A DNA stretch of 39,365 bases from NCBI GenBank assembly GCA_019746135.1, contig JAIESI010000137.1:1-39365 (forward strand). Reading direction: 5' to 3'. The position numbers and the translations under genes were made by a program. Origin of the DNA: Xanthobacteraceae bacterium (lineage in GTDB: Bacteria > Pseudomonadota > Alphaproteobacteria > Rhizobiales > Xanthobacteraceae). The notes under the pieces were generated by a model. The model ran no database searches. It had not been told where the DNA came from and saw nothing but the letters and a program-made list of their open reading frames with translations. Positions 13,299-21,692 of this stretch are shown here, piece by piece. Within the stretch, counting starts at the first letter, position 1; every line of letters begins with the position of its first letter.

Positions 13299-13318
13299 GG
13301 CCGGGAGCGATCCCGGCC
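13299..13318. terminator. GC hairpin after the Bug receptor gene
   Basis: An 8-bp perfect stem, GGCCGGGA-GCGA-TCCCGGCC, lies 27 bp past the stop of the minus-strand gene that ends at 13345. There is no T-run on that strand, so terminator function is uncertain. The stem is identical to that of the katG terminator. Confidence 0.5.
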
Positions 13319-13344
13319 CGCCTTTGACGGCTTCGACCGAAGAC

Positions 13345-14334
13345 CTATTGCAGCGGCAGCCCGCTTGCCTTCACCTGGTCGGCCCAGTTTTTCATTTCCG
13401 TCACCGTGAAATCGCGCTGATAGGCCGGCGACCGCCGACTCGCGGCGACCGGCTCGATGCCGGCCCGGCGCAACTGCTCGACGGTCGCGGGACGGTTGAG
13501 CGTCTGATTGCTGGCGTCGGCGAGCTTCCGGACGACGGCGTCCGGCGTATCCTTCGGGAACAGGAAGGCCGACCAGAAATAGGAGTCGACGCCGGCCACG
13601 CCCTGCTCCTTGGAGGTGGTGAGCTGGGGAAACAGGGGCGACCGCTCCGCCGTCAGCAGGGTGATGGCCCTGGCCTTGCCGCTCTCGATCGGCTGGCGCG
13701 CCGTGGCGCCCAAGGCGCAGAGATAGTCGAGACGGCCGCCGATCAGATCCTGCGCGGCCAGCCCCGAGCTGCGATACGGAACGTGGACCGTATCGACGCC
13801 AAGCGCCGCATTCAGCTTGGCGCAGGCGAAATGCGAGCCTGAGCCGACACCGGCGGACCCGAACTGCATCTTCGATTGATTGGCTTTCGCGTAGACCGCG
13901 AATTCGGCCAGCGTCTTGACCGGCAGCTCCTCCCGCACGATCAGCACGATCGGCTGCTCGACCACCATGCCGGCTGCCGCGAAATCCTTCAGGCTGTCGT
14001 AAGGCGGCTGCTTCTGCAGGGCCGGCGCGATCGCCAGCGTGTCCACCGTTCCGAACAGCATCTGGTAGCCGTCCGGAGCCGAACGCGCGACCCGCAGCGA
14101 GCCGGTCATGCCGGCGGCGCCGCCGACATTTTCGATGACCAGCTGCTGCCCCAGCACCTCCGACATGCCGACCGCGAGGATGCGCGCCGCCGTATCGGTC
14201 GAGCTGCCGGCGGCAAACGGCACGACGACGGTGACCGGGCGCGTCGGCCAGCTTTGCGCCGACGCCGGACCGGTGGCCGCAACGTTGGCCATTGTCCAGA
14301 GCGCCAGCAGCGCAAGACGAAACCCGTTCCCCAT
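13345..14334 (-). CDS. Bug-family (TctC) tripartite tricarboxylate transporter substrate-binding protein
   Basis: A 329-residue periplasmic receptor. A signal peptide (about residues 1-25, LALLALWTMANVAATGPASAQS) precedes the family opening WPTRPVTVVVPFAAGSSTDTAAR. Other Bug motifs follow, including GMTGSLRVARSAPDGYQMLFG and VPYRSSGLAAQDLIGGRLDY. Such proteins bind carboxylates or other small organic acids, usually through water-bridged contacts at the GGSxD-type loop (here AGSSTDT). No TctA/TctB membrane partners are present in the window, as is common for orphan Bug proteins. The start is fixed by GAGGAGAG 4 bases upstream and by the signal peptide. It sits between fabI and the FAD oxidoreductase, all on the minus strand, with no close operon spacing. 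Confidence 0.92.
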   Translation of the reverse strand: MGNGFRLALLALWTMANVAATGPASAQSWPTRPVTVVVPFAAGSSTDTAARILAVGMSEVLGQQLVIENVGGAAGMTGSLRVARSAPDGYQMLFGTVDTLAIAPALQKQPPYDSLKDFAAAGMVVEQPIVLIVREELPVKTLAEFAVYAKANQSKMQFGSAGVGSGSHFACAKLNAALGVDTVHVPYRSSGLAAQDLIGGRLDYLCALGATARQPIESGKARAITLLTAERSPLFPQLTTSKEQGVAGVDSYFWSAFLFPKDTPDAVVRKLADASNQTLNRPATVEQLRRAGIEPVAASRRSPAYQRDFTVTEMKNWADQVKASGLPLQ

Positions 14335-14487
14335 GACGCTCTCCTCAGCAGTGCGCTCTCGCCCGCTCGACGGCGGAAAGCATTGCCCAGCCGGCTGACG
14401 ATTTCCAGATCGGAAGAGAGGCACCTGATGTGCACGCCGGGGAGCGGCCCAGTCGGCCGCCCCGCGCTGCCTCAGCAAGGGCGCGGC

Positions 14488-15312
14488 CTACTGCGCCGCG
14501 TCCTTGGTGGCGTCGGCCTCGCTGCGCAGCGCATCGGGCTGCGGCATGGCGATGATGTTGTAGCCGGAATCGACGAAGTGGATTTCGCCGGTCACGCCGC
14601 CGGAGAGGTCGGAGAGAAGGTACAAGCCCGCGCCGCCGAGGTCTTCCAGCGACACGCCGCGGCCGAGCGGCGAATGCCGCTGCTGGAACGCGAACATGTA
14701 GCGCGCGTCGTTGATGCCGGCGCCGGCAAGCGTGCGGATCGGACCGGCCGAGATCGCGTTGATGCGGATTTTCTGCGCGCCGTAATCGACCGCGAGATAG
14801 CGCACCGACGATTCGAGGGCGGCCTTGGCCAGCCCCATCACGTTATAATTCGGCATGGCGCGGTCGCCGCCATTGTAGGTCAGCGTGATCATGCTGCCGC
14901 CGTTCGGCATCAGCGCGGCGGCGCGCTTGGCCGCCTCGGTGAACGAGAAGCAGGAGATCACCATGGTGCGCTCGAAGTTCTTGCGCGTGGTGTCGGCGTA
15001 GCGGCCCTTCAATTCGTTCTTGTCGGAGAAGCCGATGGCGTGGACCAGAAAGTCCATCGAGTCCCACTGCTTCTTGATCTCGGCGTACACCGCATCGACC
15101 GAGGCGATGTCCTCGACGTCGCAGGGCAGGATGATCTTGCTGCCGACCGACTCCGCCAGCGGCTTCACCCGCCGCCCGAGCGCGTCGCCTTGATAGGTGA
15201 AGGCCAGTTGCGCGCCGTGCTCAGACAGCGTCTTGGCGATGCCCCAGGCGATCGAATGATCGTTGGCGACACCCATCACCAGGCCACGTTTGCCCTGCAT
15301 CAGCCCTGGCAT
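14488..15312 (-). CDS. fabI: Enoyl-[acyl-carrier-protein] reductase [NADH] FabI
   Basis: A 274-residue short-chain dehydrogenase-type enzyme that reduces trans-2-enoyl-ACP in the last step of each fatty acid elongation cycle; it is the triclosan target type. The cofactor loop GVANDHSIAWGIAK is intact and the catalytic residues Tyr146, Tyr156 and Lys163 (in TYNGGDRAMPNYNVMGLAK) fall at the same numbers as in E. coli. AISAGPIRTLAGAGI, at the substrate-binding loop, is also conserved. The start has AGGAG 5 bases upstream. It is the last gene of the fabA-fabB-fabI run on the minus strand, 61 bp after fabB. A short charged C-terminal tail extends beyond the core. Confidence 0.97.
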   Translation of the reverse strand: MPGLMQGKRGLVMGVANDHSIAWGIAKTLSEHGAQLAFTYQGDALGRRVKPLAESVGSKIILPCDVEDIASVDAVYAEIKKQWDSMDFLVHAIGFSDKNELKGRYADTTRKNFERTMVISCFSFTEAAKRAAALMPNGGSMITLTYNGGDRAMPNYNVMGLAKAALESSVRYLAVDYGAQKIRINAISAGPIRTLAGAGINDARYMFAFQQRHSPLGRGVSLEDLGGAGLYLLSDLSGGVTGEIHFVDSGYNIIAMPQPDALRSEADATKDAAQ

Positions 15313-15373
15313 CGGACTCCTCTTACTCGTCTTGCGCCAGCCTCGGCCCCGAAGCGGCGAATATGAAACTGCG

Positions 15374-16591
15374 TCACACGTCCAGCCGCTTGAACACGAC
15401 CGAGGCGTTGGTGCCGCCGAAACCGAATGAATTGGAAAGAACCGCGCCGAGCTTGGCGTTGTCCTGGCGCTGCCGCGCGATCGGCATGTCGGCCATCGCC
15501 GGATCGATGTTCTCGATGTTGGCGCTCTCGCAGATGAAGCCGTTCTGCATCATCAGCAGCGAATAGATCGCCTCCTGCACGCCGGTGGCGCCCAGCGAAT
15601 GCCCGGTCAGCGACTTGGTCGCCGAGATCGGCGGGCACTTGCTGCCGAACACCTCGCGGATCGCCTCGATCTCCTTGATGTCGCCGATCGGCGTCGAGGT
15701 CGCGTGCGGATTGATGTAGTCGATCGGCGCCTTGAGGTCCTGCATCGCCATCTTCATGCAGCGCATCGCGCCCTCGCCCGAGGGCGCCACCATGTCGTGG
15801 CCGTCGGACGTCGCGCCATAACCGCCGAGCTCGGCGTAGATCCTGGCGCCGCGCGCCTTGGCATGCTCCAATTCCTCCAGCACCAGCACGCCCGCGCCGC
15901 CGGCGATGACGAAGCCGTCGCGGTCCCGGTCATAGGCGCGCGAGGCCTTGTCCGGGGTCTGGTTGAAGCCCGTCGACATCGCGCCCATGGCGTCGAACAG
16001 CACCGACATGGTCCAGTCGAGGTCTTCGCTGCCGCCGGCGAACACCATGTCCTGCTTGCCCCACTGAATCATCTCGGCGGCGTTGCCGATGCAATGATTG
16101 GAGGTCGCGCAGGCCGACGAGATCGAATAGTTGACGCCCTTGATCTTGAACCAGGTGGCGAGCGTCGCCGAGGCGGTCGACGACATCGCCTTGGGAACGG
16201 CAAAGGGGCCGACGCGCTTGGGGCCCTTTTCCTTGGTGGTCAGCGCCGCCTCGACGATGGTGCGCGTCGAGGGGCCGCCCGAGCCCATGACGATGCCGGT
16301 GCGCTCGTTGGAGATTTCCTTTTCCTCGAGGCCGGCGTCGCGGATCGCCTGCTCCATGGCGACGTGGTTCCAGGCCGAGCCGCGGCCAAGGAAGCGCATG
16401 GCGCGGCGATCGACCGATTCCGACGGATCGAGGCTGGGCGCGCCATGCACCTGGCAGCGGAAGCCGAGCGTGGCGTATTCATCCGCGCGCGAGATGCCGG
16501 ACTTGGCCTCGCGCAGGCTCGCCAGCACCTCCTGCGTGTTGTTGCCGATGGACGAGACTATGCCCATCCCGGTGACGACAACCCGTCTCAT
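15374..16591 (-). CDS. fabB: Beta-ketoacyl-ACP synthase I FabB
   Basis: A 405-residue thiolase-fold condensing enzyme that elongates acyl-ACP with malonyl-ACP and is needed for unsaturated fatty acid synthesis. The active-site triad is Cys161 (SSACATSNH), His296 ([11 protein letters not shown]) and His331 ([12 protein letters not shown]), each two less than the E. coli FabB number. The start [18 protein letters not shown] is the standard family N-terminus, with GAGG upstream. The genetic linkage to fabA upstream confirms FabB rather than FabF. It lies 126 bp downstream of fabA and 61 bp upstream of fabI. Confidence 0.97.
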   Translation of the reverse strand: MRRVVVTGMGIVSSIGNNTQEVLASLREAKSGISRADEYATLGFRCQVHGAPSLDPSESVDRRAMRFLGRGSAWNHVAMEQAIRDAGLEEKEISNERTGIVMGSGGPSTRTIVEAALTTKEKGPKRVGPFAVPKAMSSTASATLATWFKIKGVNYSISSACATSNHCIGNAAEMIQWGKQDMVFAGGSEDLDWTMSVLFDAMGAMSTGFNQTPDKASRAYDRDRDGFVIAGGAGVLVLEELEHAKARGARIYAELGGYGATSDGHDMVAPSGEGAMRCMKMAMQDLKAPIDYINPHATSTPIGDIKEIEAIREVFGSKCPPISATKSLTGHSLGATGVQEAIYSLLMMQNGFICESANIENIDPAMADMPIARQRQDNAKLGAVLSNSFGFGGTNASVVFKRLDV

Positions 16592-16717
16592 GTCAGCCTC
16601 ACCGCATCTGCCGCAATCGGCTCCGCGTCGCGCGGTCGCCGAATTGGTGGTTGTAAATTAGGGCCGCCCCGGACGGTCCCGCAAGACCGCCACAAGAGAC
16701 CGCCCGGAAAGCCGCGA

Positions 16718-17278
16718 TCACGCGGTTGTCGGTTTCATTGCATCCGCGTCGCGGAACAGGCCAACCTTGAGATCGAAGGCCCGGTAGATGATCGAGCCGT
16801 CCGCCGAGAGCCAGCCGTCGGCAATTCCAAGCACGAGCTTGGACCGCATCACGCGCTTGATCTCCAGCCCGTAGACCACGTTTTTCATGTTCGGCAGCAC
16901 CTGGCCGGAAAACTTGAGCTCGCCGAGGCCGAGCGCGCGGCCCTTGCCGGAGGAGCCGAGCCAGCCGAGGAAGAAGCCCAGCAACTGCCACAGGGCATCA
17001 AGGCCGAGGCAGCCCGGCATGACCGGATCGCCCTTGAAATGGCAGGGGAAGAACCAGAGGTCGGGCTTCACGTCGAGCACCGCCCGCACCAGGCCCTTGC
17101 CATATTCGCCGCCCGCCTCCGCGATCTCGGAGATGCGGTCGAACATCAGCATGGGCGGCAGCGGAAGCTGCGGGCCCTCCAGAAACATCTCGCCGCGGCC
17201 GCAGGACAGCAGGTCCTCGAACTCAAAGCTGCTGCGCTTGTTTTCCATCATCGTCCTGTTTACGGCTGACCGCTCCAT
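16718..17278 (-). CDS. fabA: 3-hydroxydecanoyl-ACP dehydratase/isomerase FabA
   Basis: A 186-residue hot-dog-fold enzyme that dehydrates 3-hydroxydecanoyl-ACP and isomerises the trans-2 to the cis-3 double bond, the branch point to unsaturated fatty acids. The catalytic pair is His80 ([15 protein letters not shown]) and Asp94 (GLDALWQ), with the same 14-residue spacing as E. coli His70/Asp84. The start at 17278 is preferred because TAGGAGA lies just upstream; two internal ATGs at 17251 and 17248 give the shorter form starting [10 protein letters not shown], with a weaker ribosome binding site. It is the first gene of the fabA-fabB-fabI cluster and is divergent from irr across 203 bp. Confidence 0.97.
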   Translation of the reverse strand: MERSAVNRTMMENKRSSFEFEDLLSCGRGEMFLEGPQLPLPPMLMFDRISEIAEAGGEYGKGLVRAVLDVKPDLWFFPCHFKGDPVMPGCLGLDALWQLLGFFLGWLGSSGKGRALGLGELKFSGQVLPNMKNVVYGLEIKRVMRSKLVLGIADGWLSADGSIIYRAFDLKVGLFRDADAMKPTTA

Positions 17279-17401
17279 GACTATCTCCTAACATAGCGGG
17301 CGGCGGCTGGACAAAGCCGGTTCTGGACAAATAGGACCATAATCGAGCTTTGCCAGACACGCAGAGGCCCTTGCAAACCCGGTGTGCTTGTTGCGAAACG
17401 C

Positions 17402-17430
17402 TTGCACCAAGGGGGTCGGGCCGATATGAT
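17402..17430 (+). promoter_or_regulatory. Predicted sigma-70 promoter of irr
   Basis: TTGCAC (17402-17407), a 17-bp spacer and TATGAT (17425-17430) form a near-consensus housekeeping promoter 52 bp before the irr ATG, putting the transcription start near 17437. Confidence 0.7.
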
Positions 17431-17444
17431 TGCAAATGTAACAA

Positions 17445-17463
17445 TCTTAGAACGGTTCTGATC
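17445..17463. promoter_or_regulatory. Candidate Irr/Fur-type operator (ICE-like) in the irr leader
   Basis: The palindromic core AGAAC-G-GTTCT (17449-17459), within TTAGAACGGTTCTGA, resembles the iron-control-element pattern TTTAGAA-N-TTCTAAA. It lies just downstream of the predicted transcription start, where a bound repressor would block irr expression. The assignment is inferred from position and resemblance. Confidence 0.5.
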
Positions 17464-17481
17464 TACTGTTGAGCGTGAGAA

Positions 17482-17982
17482 ATGGCTGAAACGCGTACCA
17501 CGATCATGAGCACGGCTGACGCTGCCGTTATTCCCGCGGACCTCCGCCGGGATGCTCTGAACGGCTGCCCGTGGCACGACGTAAAATCGATGCTGCGCGA
17601 TGTCGGCCTGCGCCCGACGCGGCAGCGCATGGCGCTCGGCTGGATCCTGTTCGCCAAGGGTGACCGGCACCTGACTGCCGAGATGCTCTACGAGGAAGCG
17701 ACCAAGGCGAAGGTCCCGGTGTCGCTCGCCACCGTCTACAACACGCTGCATCAGTTCACCGAAGTGGGCCTGCTGCGCCAGGTCGCGGTCGACGGCTCCA
17801 AGACCTACTTCGATACCAACACCACCGCGCATCACCACTTCTTCGTCGAAGGCGACAACGCGCTGGTCGACATCCCCGGTGCCGAGGAGATCGTCAGCAA
17901 GATGCCTGCGGCGCCCACCGGCTACGAGATCGCCCGCGTCGACGTGGTGGTCCGGCTGCGCAAGAAGGACGCCCGCCGGTAA
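17482..17982 (+). CDS. irr: Irr, heme-responsive iron regulator (Fur family)
   Basis: A 166-residue Fur-family regulator that represses or activates heme and iron genes under iron limitation and, in Bradyrhizobium, is degraded when heme binds. Both heme-sensing features are present: the N-terminal heme regulatory motif GCPWHD with Cys29-Pro30, and the His117-His118-His119 triad in TTAHHHFFVEGDN. These residue numbers match those known for the Bradyrhizobium japonicum protein and support the chosen ATG. The winged-helix DNA-binding region spans about residues 33-105 (LRPTRQRMALGWILF and SLATVYNTLHQFTEVGLL). It is divergent from fabA. A sigma-70-like promoter and a palindrome lie directly upstream, suggesting control by Irr itself or another Fur-family protein. 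Confidence 0.96.
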   Translation: MAETRTTIMSTADAAVIPADLRRDALNGCPWHDVKSMLRDVGLRPTRQRMALGWILFAKGDRHLTAEMLYEEATKAKVPVSLATVYNTLHQFTEVGLLRQVAVDGSKTYFDTNTTAHHHFFVEGDNALVDIPGAEEIVSKMPAAPTGYEIARVDVVVRLRKKDARR

Positions 17983-18006
17983 TACCGGCACGTATCGGTT
18001 TCTTAA

Positions 18007-18038
18007 ACGGCCGGGCCTCTGCCCGGCCGTTGGCTTTT
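18007..18038 (+). terminator. Intrinsic terminator of irr
   Basis: A 10-bp perfect stem, ACGGCCGGGC-CTCT-GCCCGGCCGT, is followed by TGGCTTTTT, 24 bp after the irr stop. Confidence 0.9.
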
Positions 18039-18091
18039 TGCTAGGCTCTCCGCAATTCGGCACACAGCGGCCGGTGTGGGAGGGGCGCACG

Positions 18092-18856
18092 ATGGATCAG
18101 GCCGCAATCGACGAGGTCGCAAAGACCTTCATGCGCGCGCGGCAGACCGGCGAGCGGCTTGCTCCCTTGCCCGCGCAGCTCGCGCCGAAGAACTTCGCCG
18201 AGTCGTGCGCCATCATGGACGCGGTCGACCGGCTCGTCGGCGAGCGCATCGTCGGCACGAAGATCGCCGCCAAGCCCGGTGCCGAAGTGGTCTACGCGCC
18301 GCTCGCCGCGGGCCGCGTATTCGAGAGTCCGGCGCGCGTGCCGCGCGCGCTGACGCCGTGCCAGTACATGGAATGCGAGATCAGCTTCCGCCTGACGCGC
18401 GACCTGCCGGCACGCGAGAAGGAATATGCCGATGCCGAAGTGTTCGACGCGCTCGAAGGCTGCGCCGCGTTCGAGCTGGTGGACAGCCGCTTCCGCGACC
18501 TGAAGTCGGCGATGGAAAAGACACCGTACGAGTTCTATGCCGATCACATCGCCAACGGCGCAATGGTGTTCGGCCCGTTCCGCAAGGACTGGCAGGCATT
18601 CGACTTCACCAGGACGCGCGTCACCATGAAGCAGGGCGGAAGGACCATCGTCGACAAGACCGGCGGTCACCCGACCGGCAATCCGGGCAAGCCCGCGGTG
18701 GTTCTCGCCAACCTTCGACGCGGCTCGACCGGGCTCAAGGCCGGCACGTTCATCGTCACCGGCTCGTTCACCGGCTTTCATCCGGTGGAGCTCAATCAGC
18801 CGGTCACAGGAGAGTTCGAAGGCTTCGATACGATGGAGGCGACGATCGTCGGGTAG
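18092..18856 (+). CDS. 2-keto-4-pentenoate hydratase-like protein (fumarylacetoacetase fold)
   Basis: A 254-residue protein of the MhpD/HpcG hydratase group. Recognisable segments are GTKIAAKPGAEVVYAPLAAG near residue 53, the metal-binding YMECEISFRLTRDLP near residue 90, GCAAFELVDSRFRDL near 124, and GGHPTGNPGKPAVVLAN near 190. The family hydrates 2-hydroxypenta-2,4-dienoate-type substrates in meta-cleavage pathways, using Mg or Mn. No aromatic degradation genes lie around it, so the physiological substrate is open. The start at 18092 follows GGGAGGGG and a short spacer; a longer frame running back into irr is not credible. Transcription is separated from irr by a terminator, so it probably has its own promoter. 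Confidence 0.85.
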   Translation: MDQAAIDEVAKTFMRARQTGERLAPLPAQLAPKNFAESCAIMDAVDRLVGERIVGTKIAAKPGAEVVYAPLAAGRVFESPARVPRALTPCQYMECEISFRLTRDLPAREKEYADAEVFDALEGCAAFELVDSRFRDLKSAMEKTPYEFYADHIANGAMVFGPFRKDWQAFDFTRTRVTMKQGGRTIVDKTGGHPTGNPGKPAVVLANLRRGSTGLKAGTFIVTGSFTGFHPVELNQPVTGEFEGFDTMEATIVG

Positions 18857-18921
18857 GCAACGGCCGGGACGGAGCAGCGTACTCCAATCGCAAGAGCATT
18901 CCGGTTGCGCTGCCGCATGGA

Positions 18922-18941
18922 CCCGCGGGTCAAGCCGCGGG
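18922..18941. repeat. Short intergenic palindrome, 'gacccGCGGGTCaag' type
   Basis: CCCGCGG-GTCAAG-CCGCGGG is a 7-bp perfect stem in the gap between two convergent genes. This motif type recurs in intergenic DNA of Hyphomicrobiales; a related GGGCTTGACCC core forms the mipZ terminator at 38685. It may serve as a bidirectional terminator. Confidence 0.5.
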
Positions 18942-18986
18942 TGACGGCCGGTGGGTGTGGCAGCGCCTCGCCAATACTGCGACGCG

Positions 18987-19541
18987 TCAGTCCACCTTCT
19001 CGTTCGGGTAGACGCCCCAGAGCCGCGTCTGCTGCACGTAGCCCTCGAAGCCGCGGCCGGCGAGATAGCACCAGCCTTCGCCGGAGCAGCGCTTGACGCT
19101 GGCGATCACGCCGCGCTCGAGCCGCGCCGTCACCACGCTCTGCACGTCCGGCTTCTCATGCAGCGTCACCAGATCGTCGGCGCCCCGCGCCGTCACCATT
19201 CCGGTGCGCCGGCCGGACAGAAGCGAGTGATAGACCCAGCCCTCGGTGCCGTCGGCATCGCGGATGCGCCGCCAGGTCTCGAACTCGGCGGTGATCTCCA
19301 CCGGCAGGCCGGCGCGCTGGTACAGCCATTTGACCTCGTAGGTCTTGGCCGGGCCGATGTGCATGTTGACCTTGTCGGACTTCAGACTGACGAAGCGCGG
19401 AACCGGCAGCCCGCTGGCGGAGCCTGCGGCCAGCCCCTGAGCGGCCGCCTGCGGCTGGGATTGCGATGGCGTGGGAGTCCAGGCTGCGGCAAATGCCGCC
19501 GCGAAAGCCATCACAAACAGGGCACGGTGGACGTGTCTCAT
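18987..19541 (-). CDS. Periplasmic bacterial SH3-domain protein
   Basis: A 184-residue exported protein. The signal peptide spans about residues 1-28 (ALFVMAFAAAFAAAW...SQSQ), followed by a short Ala/Gly-rich linker. Two SH3b-like repeats follow: the first, about residues 48-110 (PRFVSLKSDKVNMHIGPAKT, VKWLYQRAGLPVEITAEFE, GTEGWVYHSLL), carries the typical 'vNvRsGPs..y.v.w' pattern; the second, about 118-178, ends with GRGFEGYVQQTRLWGVYP. Bacterial SH3 domains usually bind cell wall peptides or mediate envelope protein contacts. It is divergent from the 2-hydroxyacid dehydrogenase across 196 bp and convergent with the hydratase. This gene type is widespread in Hyphomicrobiales and has no assigned function. 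Confidence 0.85.
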   Translation of the reverse strand: MRHVHRALFVMAFAAAFAAAWTPTPSQSQPQAAAQGLAAGSASGLPVPRFVSLKSDKVNMHIGPAKTYEVKWLYQRAGLPVEITAEFETWRRIRDADGTEGWVYHSLLSGRRTGMVTARGADDLVTLHEKPDVQSVVTARLERGVIASVKRCSGEGWCYLAGRGFEGYVQQTRLWGVYPNEKVD

Positions 19542-19737
19542 GCGACCGCGACAAAAACTCTGAGCGAAACCGACGCAACCCGGGTGCTTTGTCTTGAAAG
19601 GCCCATCTGGTACAGAGAAATCCGCTCAGAAAGGCTTGCCCCGAGCACCGCGAGGGGCATCCCCGAGTGTCGTTCACCTCGGTTAAGGAGGGCTGAACGG
19701 GCGCAAATTTCCGGCTCCGGTTAAGAGGCGCGCAAGC

Positions 19738-20742
19738 ATGCCGAAGGGCAAGAAACCGCTGGTGATCGTGACTCGGAAGCTCCCCGACAGCGTCGAAACG
19801 CGCATGCGGGAGCTGTTCGACACCCGCCTCAATCTCGAGGACAAGCCGATGACCCCGGCCCAGCTCGGCGAGGCGCTCAAGACCGCCGACGTGCTGGTGC
19901 CGACCGTGACCGACCGGATCGACGCTCCGGTGCTCAAGGAAGCGGGGCCCAGCCTCAAGCTGATCGCCAACTTCGGCAACGGCGTCGACAATATCGACGT
20001 TACGGCCGCGGTCCAGCGCGGCATCACCGTCACCAACACGCCCGGCGTGCTGACCGAAGACACCGCCGACATGACCATGGCGCTGATCCTCGCGGTGCCG
20101 CGGCGCCTCGCCGAAGGCGCGACCGTGCTGAGCGGCAGCGACAAGGACTGGCCCGGCTGGTCGCCGACCTGGATGCTCGGCCACCGCATCTGGGGCAAGC
20201 GGCTCGGCATCATCGGCATGGGGCGGATCGGCCAGGCGGTGGCGCGGCGCGCGTCCGCCTTCGGGCTGCAGATCCACTACCACAACCGCCGCCGCGTCCC
20301 TGCCAAGATCGAGGAAGAGCTGAACGCCACCTACTGGGAGAGCCTCGACCAGATGCTCGCCCGCATGGACATCATCTCGATCAACTGTCCGCACACGCCG
20401 GCAACATTCCACCTGCTCTCGGCGCGGCGCCTGAAGCTCCTGCGCCCGCAGGCTTATGTGGTGAACACCGCACGCGGCGAGGTGATCGACGAGGGCGCGC
20501 TGATCCGCATGGTCGCAGCGGGCGAGCTCGCCGGCGCGGGCCTCGACGTGTTCGAGCACGAGCCCGCGATCAATCCCAAGCTCGCGCGGCTCGCCCGCGA
20601 GGGCAAGGTGGTGCTGCTGCCGCACATGGGCTCGGCCACGGTCGAAGGCCGCATCGACATGGGCGAGAAGGTGATCGTCAACATCCGCACCTTCATGGAC
20701 GGCCACAAGCCGCCGGACCGGGTGCTGCCATCGATGCTGTGA
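19738..20742 (+). CDS. D-2-hydroxyacid dehydrogenase (glyoxylate/hydroxypyruvate reductase type)
   Basis: A 334-residue NAD(P)-dependent dehydrogenase. The nucleotide-binding motif GIIGMGRIGQAVARR lies near residue 160. The catalytic triad is Arg in NTARGEVIDEGAL (near 245), Glu in GLDVFEHEPAIN (near 273) and His in LLPHMGSAT (near 298). The FGNGVDNIDV segment and length fit the GyaR/glyoxylate reductase branch, which reduces glyoxylate to glycolate or hydroxypyruvate to D-glycerate. The substrate cannot be fixed from sequence alone. AGAGG lies about 9 bases before the ATG. It is divergent from the SH3-domain gene. The DUF4336 gene follows 83 bp later on the same strand. Confidence 0.92.
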   Translation: MPKGKKPLVIVTRKLPDSVETRMRELFDTRLNLEDKPMTPAQLGEALKTADVLVPTVTDRIDAPVLKEAGPSLKLIANFGNGVDNIDVTAAVQRGITVTNTPGVLTEDTADMTMALILAVPRRLAEGATVLSGSDKDWPGWSPTWMLGHRIWGKRLGIIGMGRIGQAVARRASAFGLQIHYHNRRRVPAKIEEELNATYWESLDQMLARMDIISINCPHTPATFHLLSARRLKLLRPQAYVVNTARGEVIDEGALIRMVAAGELAGAGLDVFEHEPAINPKLARLAREGKVVLLPHMGSATVEGRIDMGEKVIVNIRTFMDGHKPPDRVLPSML

Positions 20743-20825
20743 CACCCCGGCCGGCGGCCTCTCATCCGTGAAGACGGCCCGCGGGAGCGGGCGGAACCGC
20801 CTGCCGCCGCATTCATTGTCCCGGC

Positions 20826-21566
20826 ATGAACGCGGATGCTCGTCTGGTGTATGCGCCGATCAATTCGCTCAAGCAGGCGGCCGACAACATCTGGATCGTT
20901 GACGGCCCTGTCATCCGCTTCGGCATGCCTTGGCCAAAGTTGCCGTTTCCAACGCGAATGACGGTTGTGCGGCTCGGTGACGACCTGTTCGTCCACTCGC
21001 CGACACCGCTGACCGCCGGACTCAAGGCGGAAATCGAGACGATCGGGCGGCCGCGCTGGATCGTCGGCCCGAACCGCATTCACTACTGGTGGATTCCGGA
21101 ATGGCACACGGCATTCGCCGGAGCCGACGTCTATCTCGCCGCGCACATCCAGGAGCAGGCGCGTGGCCGCATCAGCTTTAAAGCCCGCTCGCTCGACCAG
21201 GCCACGGGTTATCCTTGGGACTGGGCGCTTGCGACCTTGCCGATCGGCGGCCGCTATATGACGGAGGTGGACTTCTTCCACCGGGCCTCGCGCACCTTGA
21301 TCCTGGCCGACTTGATCGAGAATTTCGAACCGCAAAAGACCGACGGTCTTCTGATGCGCTGGCTGACCCGGCTGGGCGGTGTTCAGGATCCCGACGGATC
21401 GATGCCACGCGACATGCGGCGGACGTTTGCCAGGCCGGAGCTGAGGCGAGCCGTCCAGACCATGATCGATTGGGACCCGGAGCGAATCATCATCGCGCAT
21501 GGTCGATGGTACGAGCGAAACGGCACGCGCGAACTGAGGCGCGCGTTCGGCTGGCTGCTGGGCTGA
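20826..21566 (+). CDS. DUF4336 domain protein (metallo-beta-lactamase-like fold)
   Basis: A 246-residue protein resembling the DUF4336 family: the opening NIWIVDGPVIRFGMPWPKLP (residues about 20-39), MTVVRLGDDLFVHSPTPLT, IVGPNRIHYWWIPEWHTAFA and a late IIIAHGRWYERNGTRELRRA. The family has a metallo-beta-lactamase-like architecture but lacks the complete HxHxDH metal motif; here only isolated histidines (H85, H92) are visible in that place, so hydrolase activity is not assured. No signal peptide is seen. It is on the same strand as, and 83 bp after, the 2-hydroxyacid dehydrogenase, with no clear link of function. The call rests on remembered family pattern. Confidence 0.75.
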   Translation: MNADARLVYAPINSLKQAADNIWIVDGPVIRFGMPWPKLPFPTRMTVVRLGDDLFVHSPTPLTAGLKAEIETIGRPRWIVGPNRIHYWWIPEWHTAFAGADVYLAAHIQEQARGRISFKARSLDQATGYPWDWALATLPIGGRYMTEVDFFHRASRTLILADLIENFEPQKTDGLLMRWLTRLGGVQDPDGSMPRDMRRTFARPELRRAVQTMIDWDPERIIIAHGRWYERNGTRELRRAFGWLLG

Positions 21567-21692
21567 TCGTGCGACGCAGACAAATCGGCGGATTGCCCGC
21601 CGATGACGGCGGCGCAGGCCGGCCGCGCCCGCTCCACACGACAGGCGGATGGTGTAGAGTTTTCCGGCAGGTTCCTGACGCCGGGGCCCACC

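Noticed and set aside
14407..14418. AGATCGGAAGAG, the first 12 bases of a common sequencing adapter
   Set aside because: The following bases do not continue the adapter, and the flanking DNA matches the local composition. A chance match, although the 154-bp gap could be checked by resequencing.
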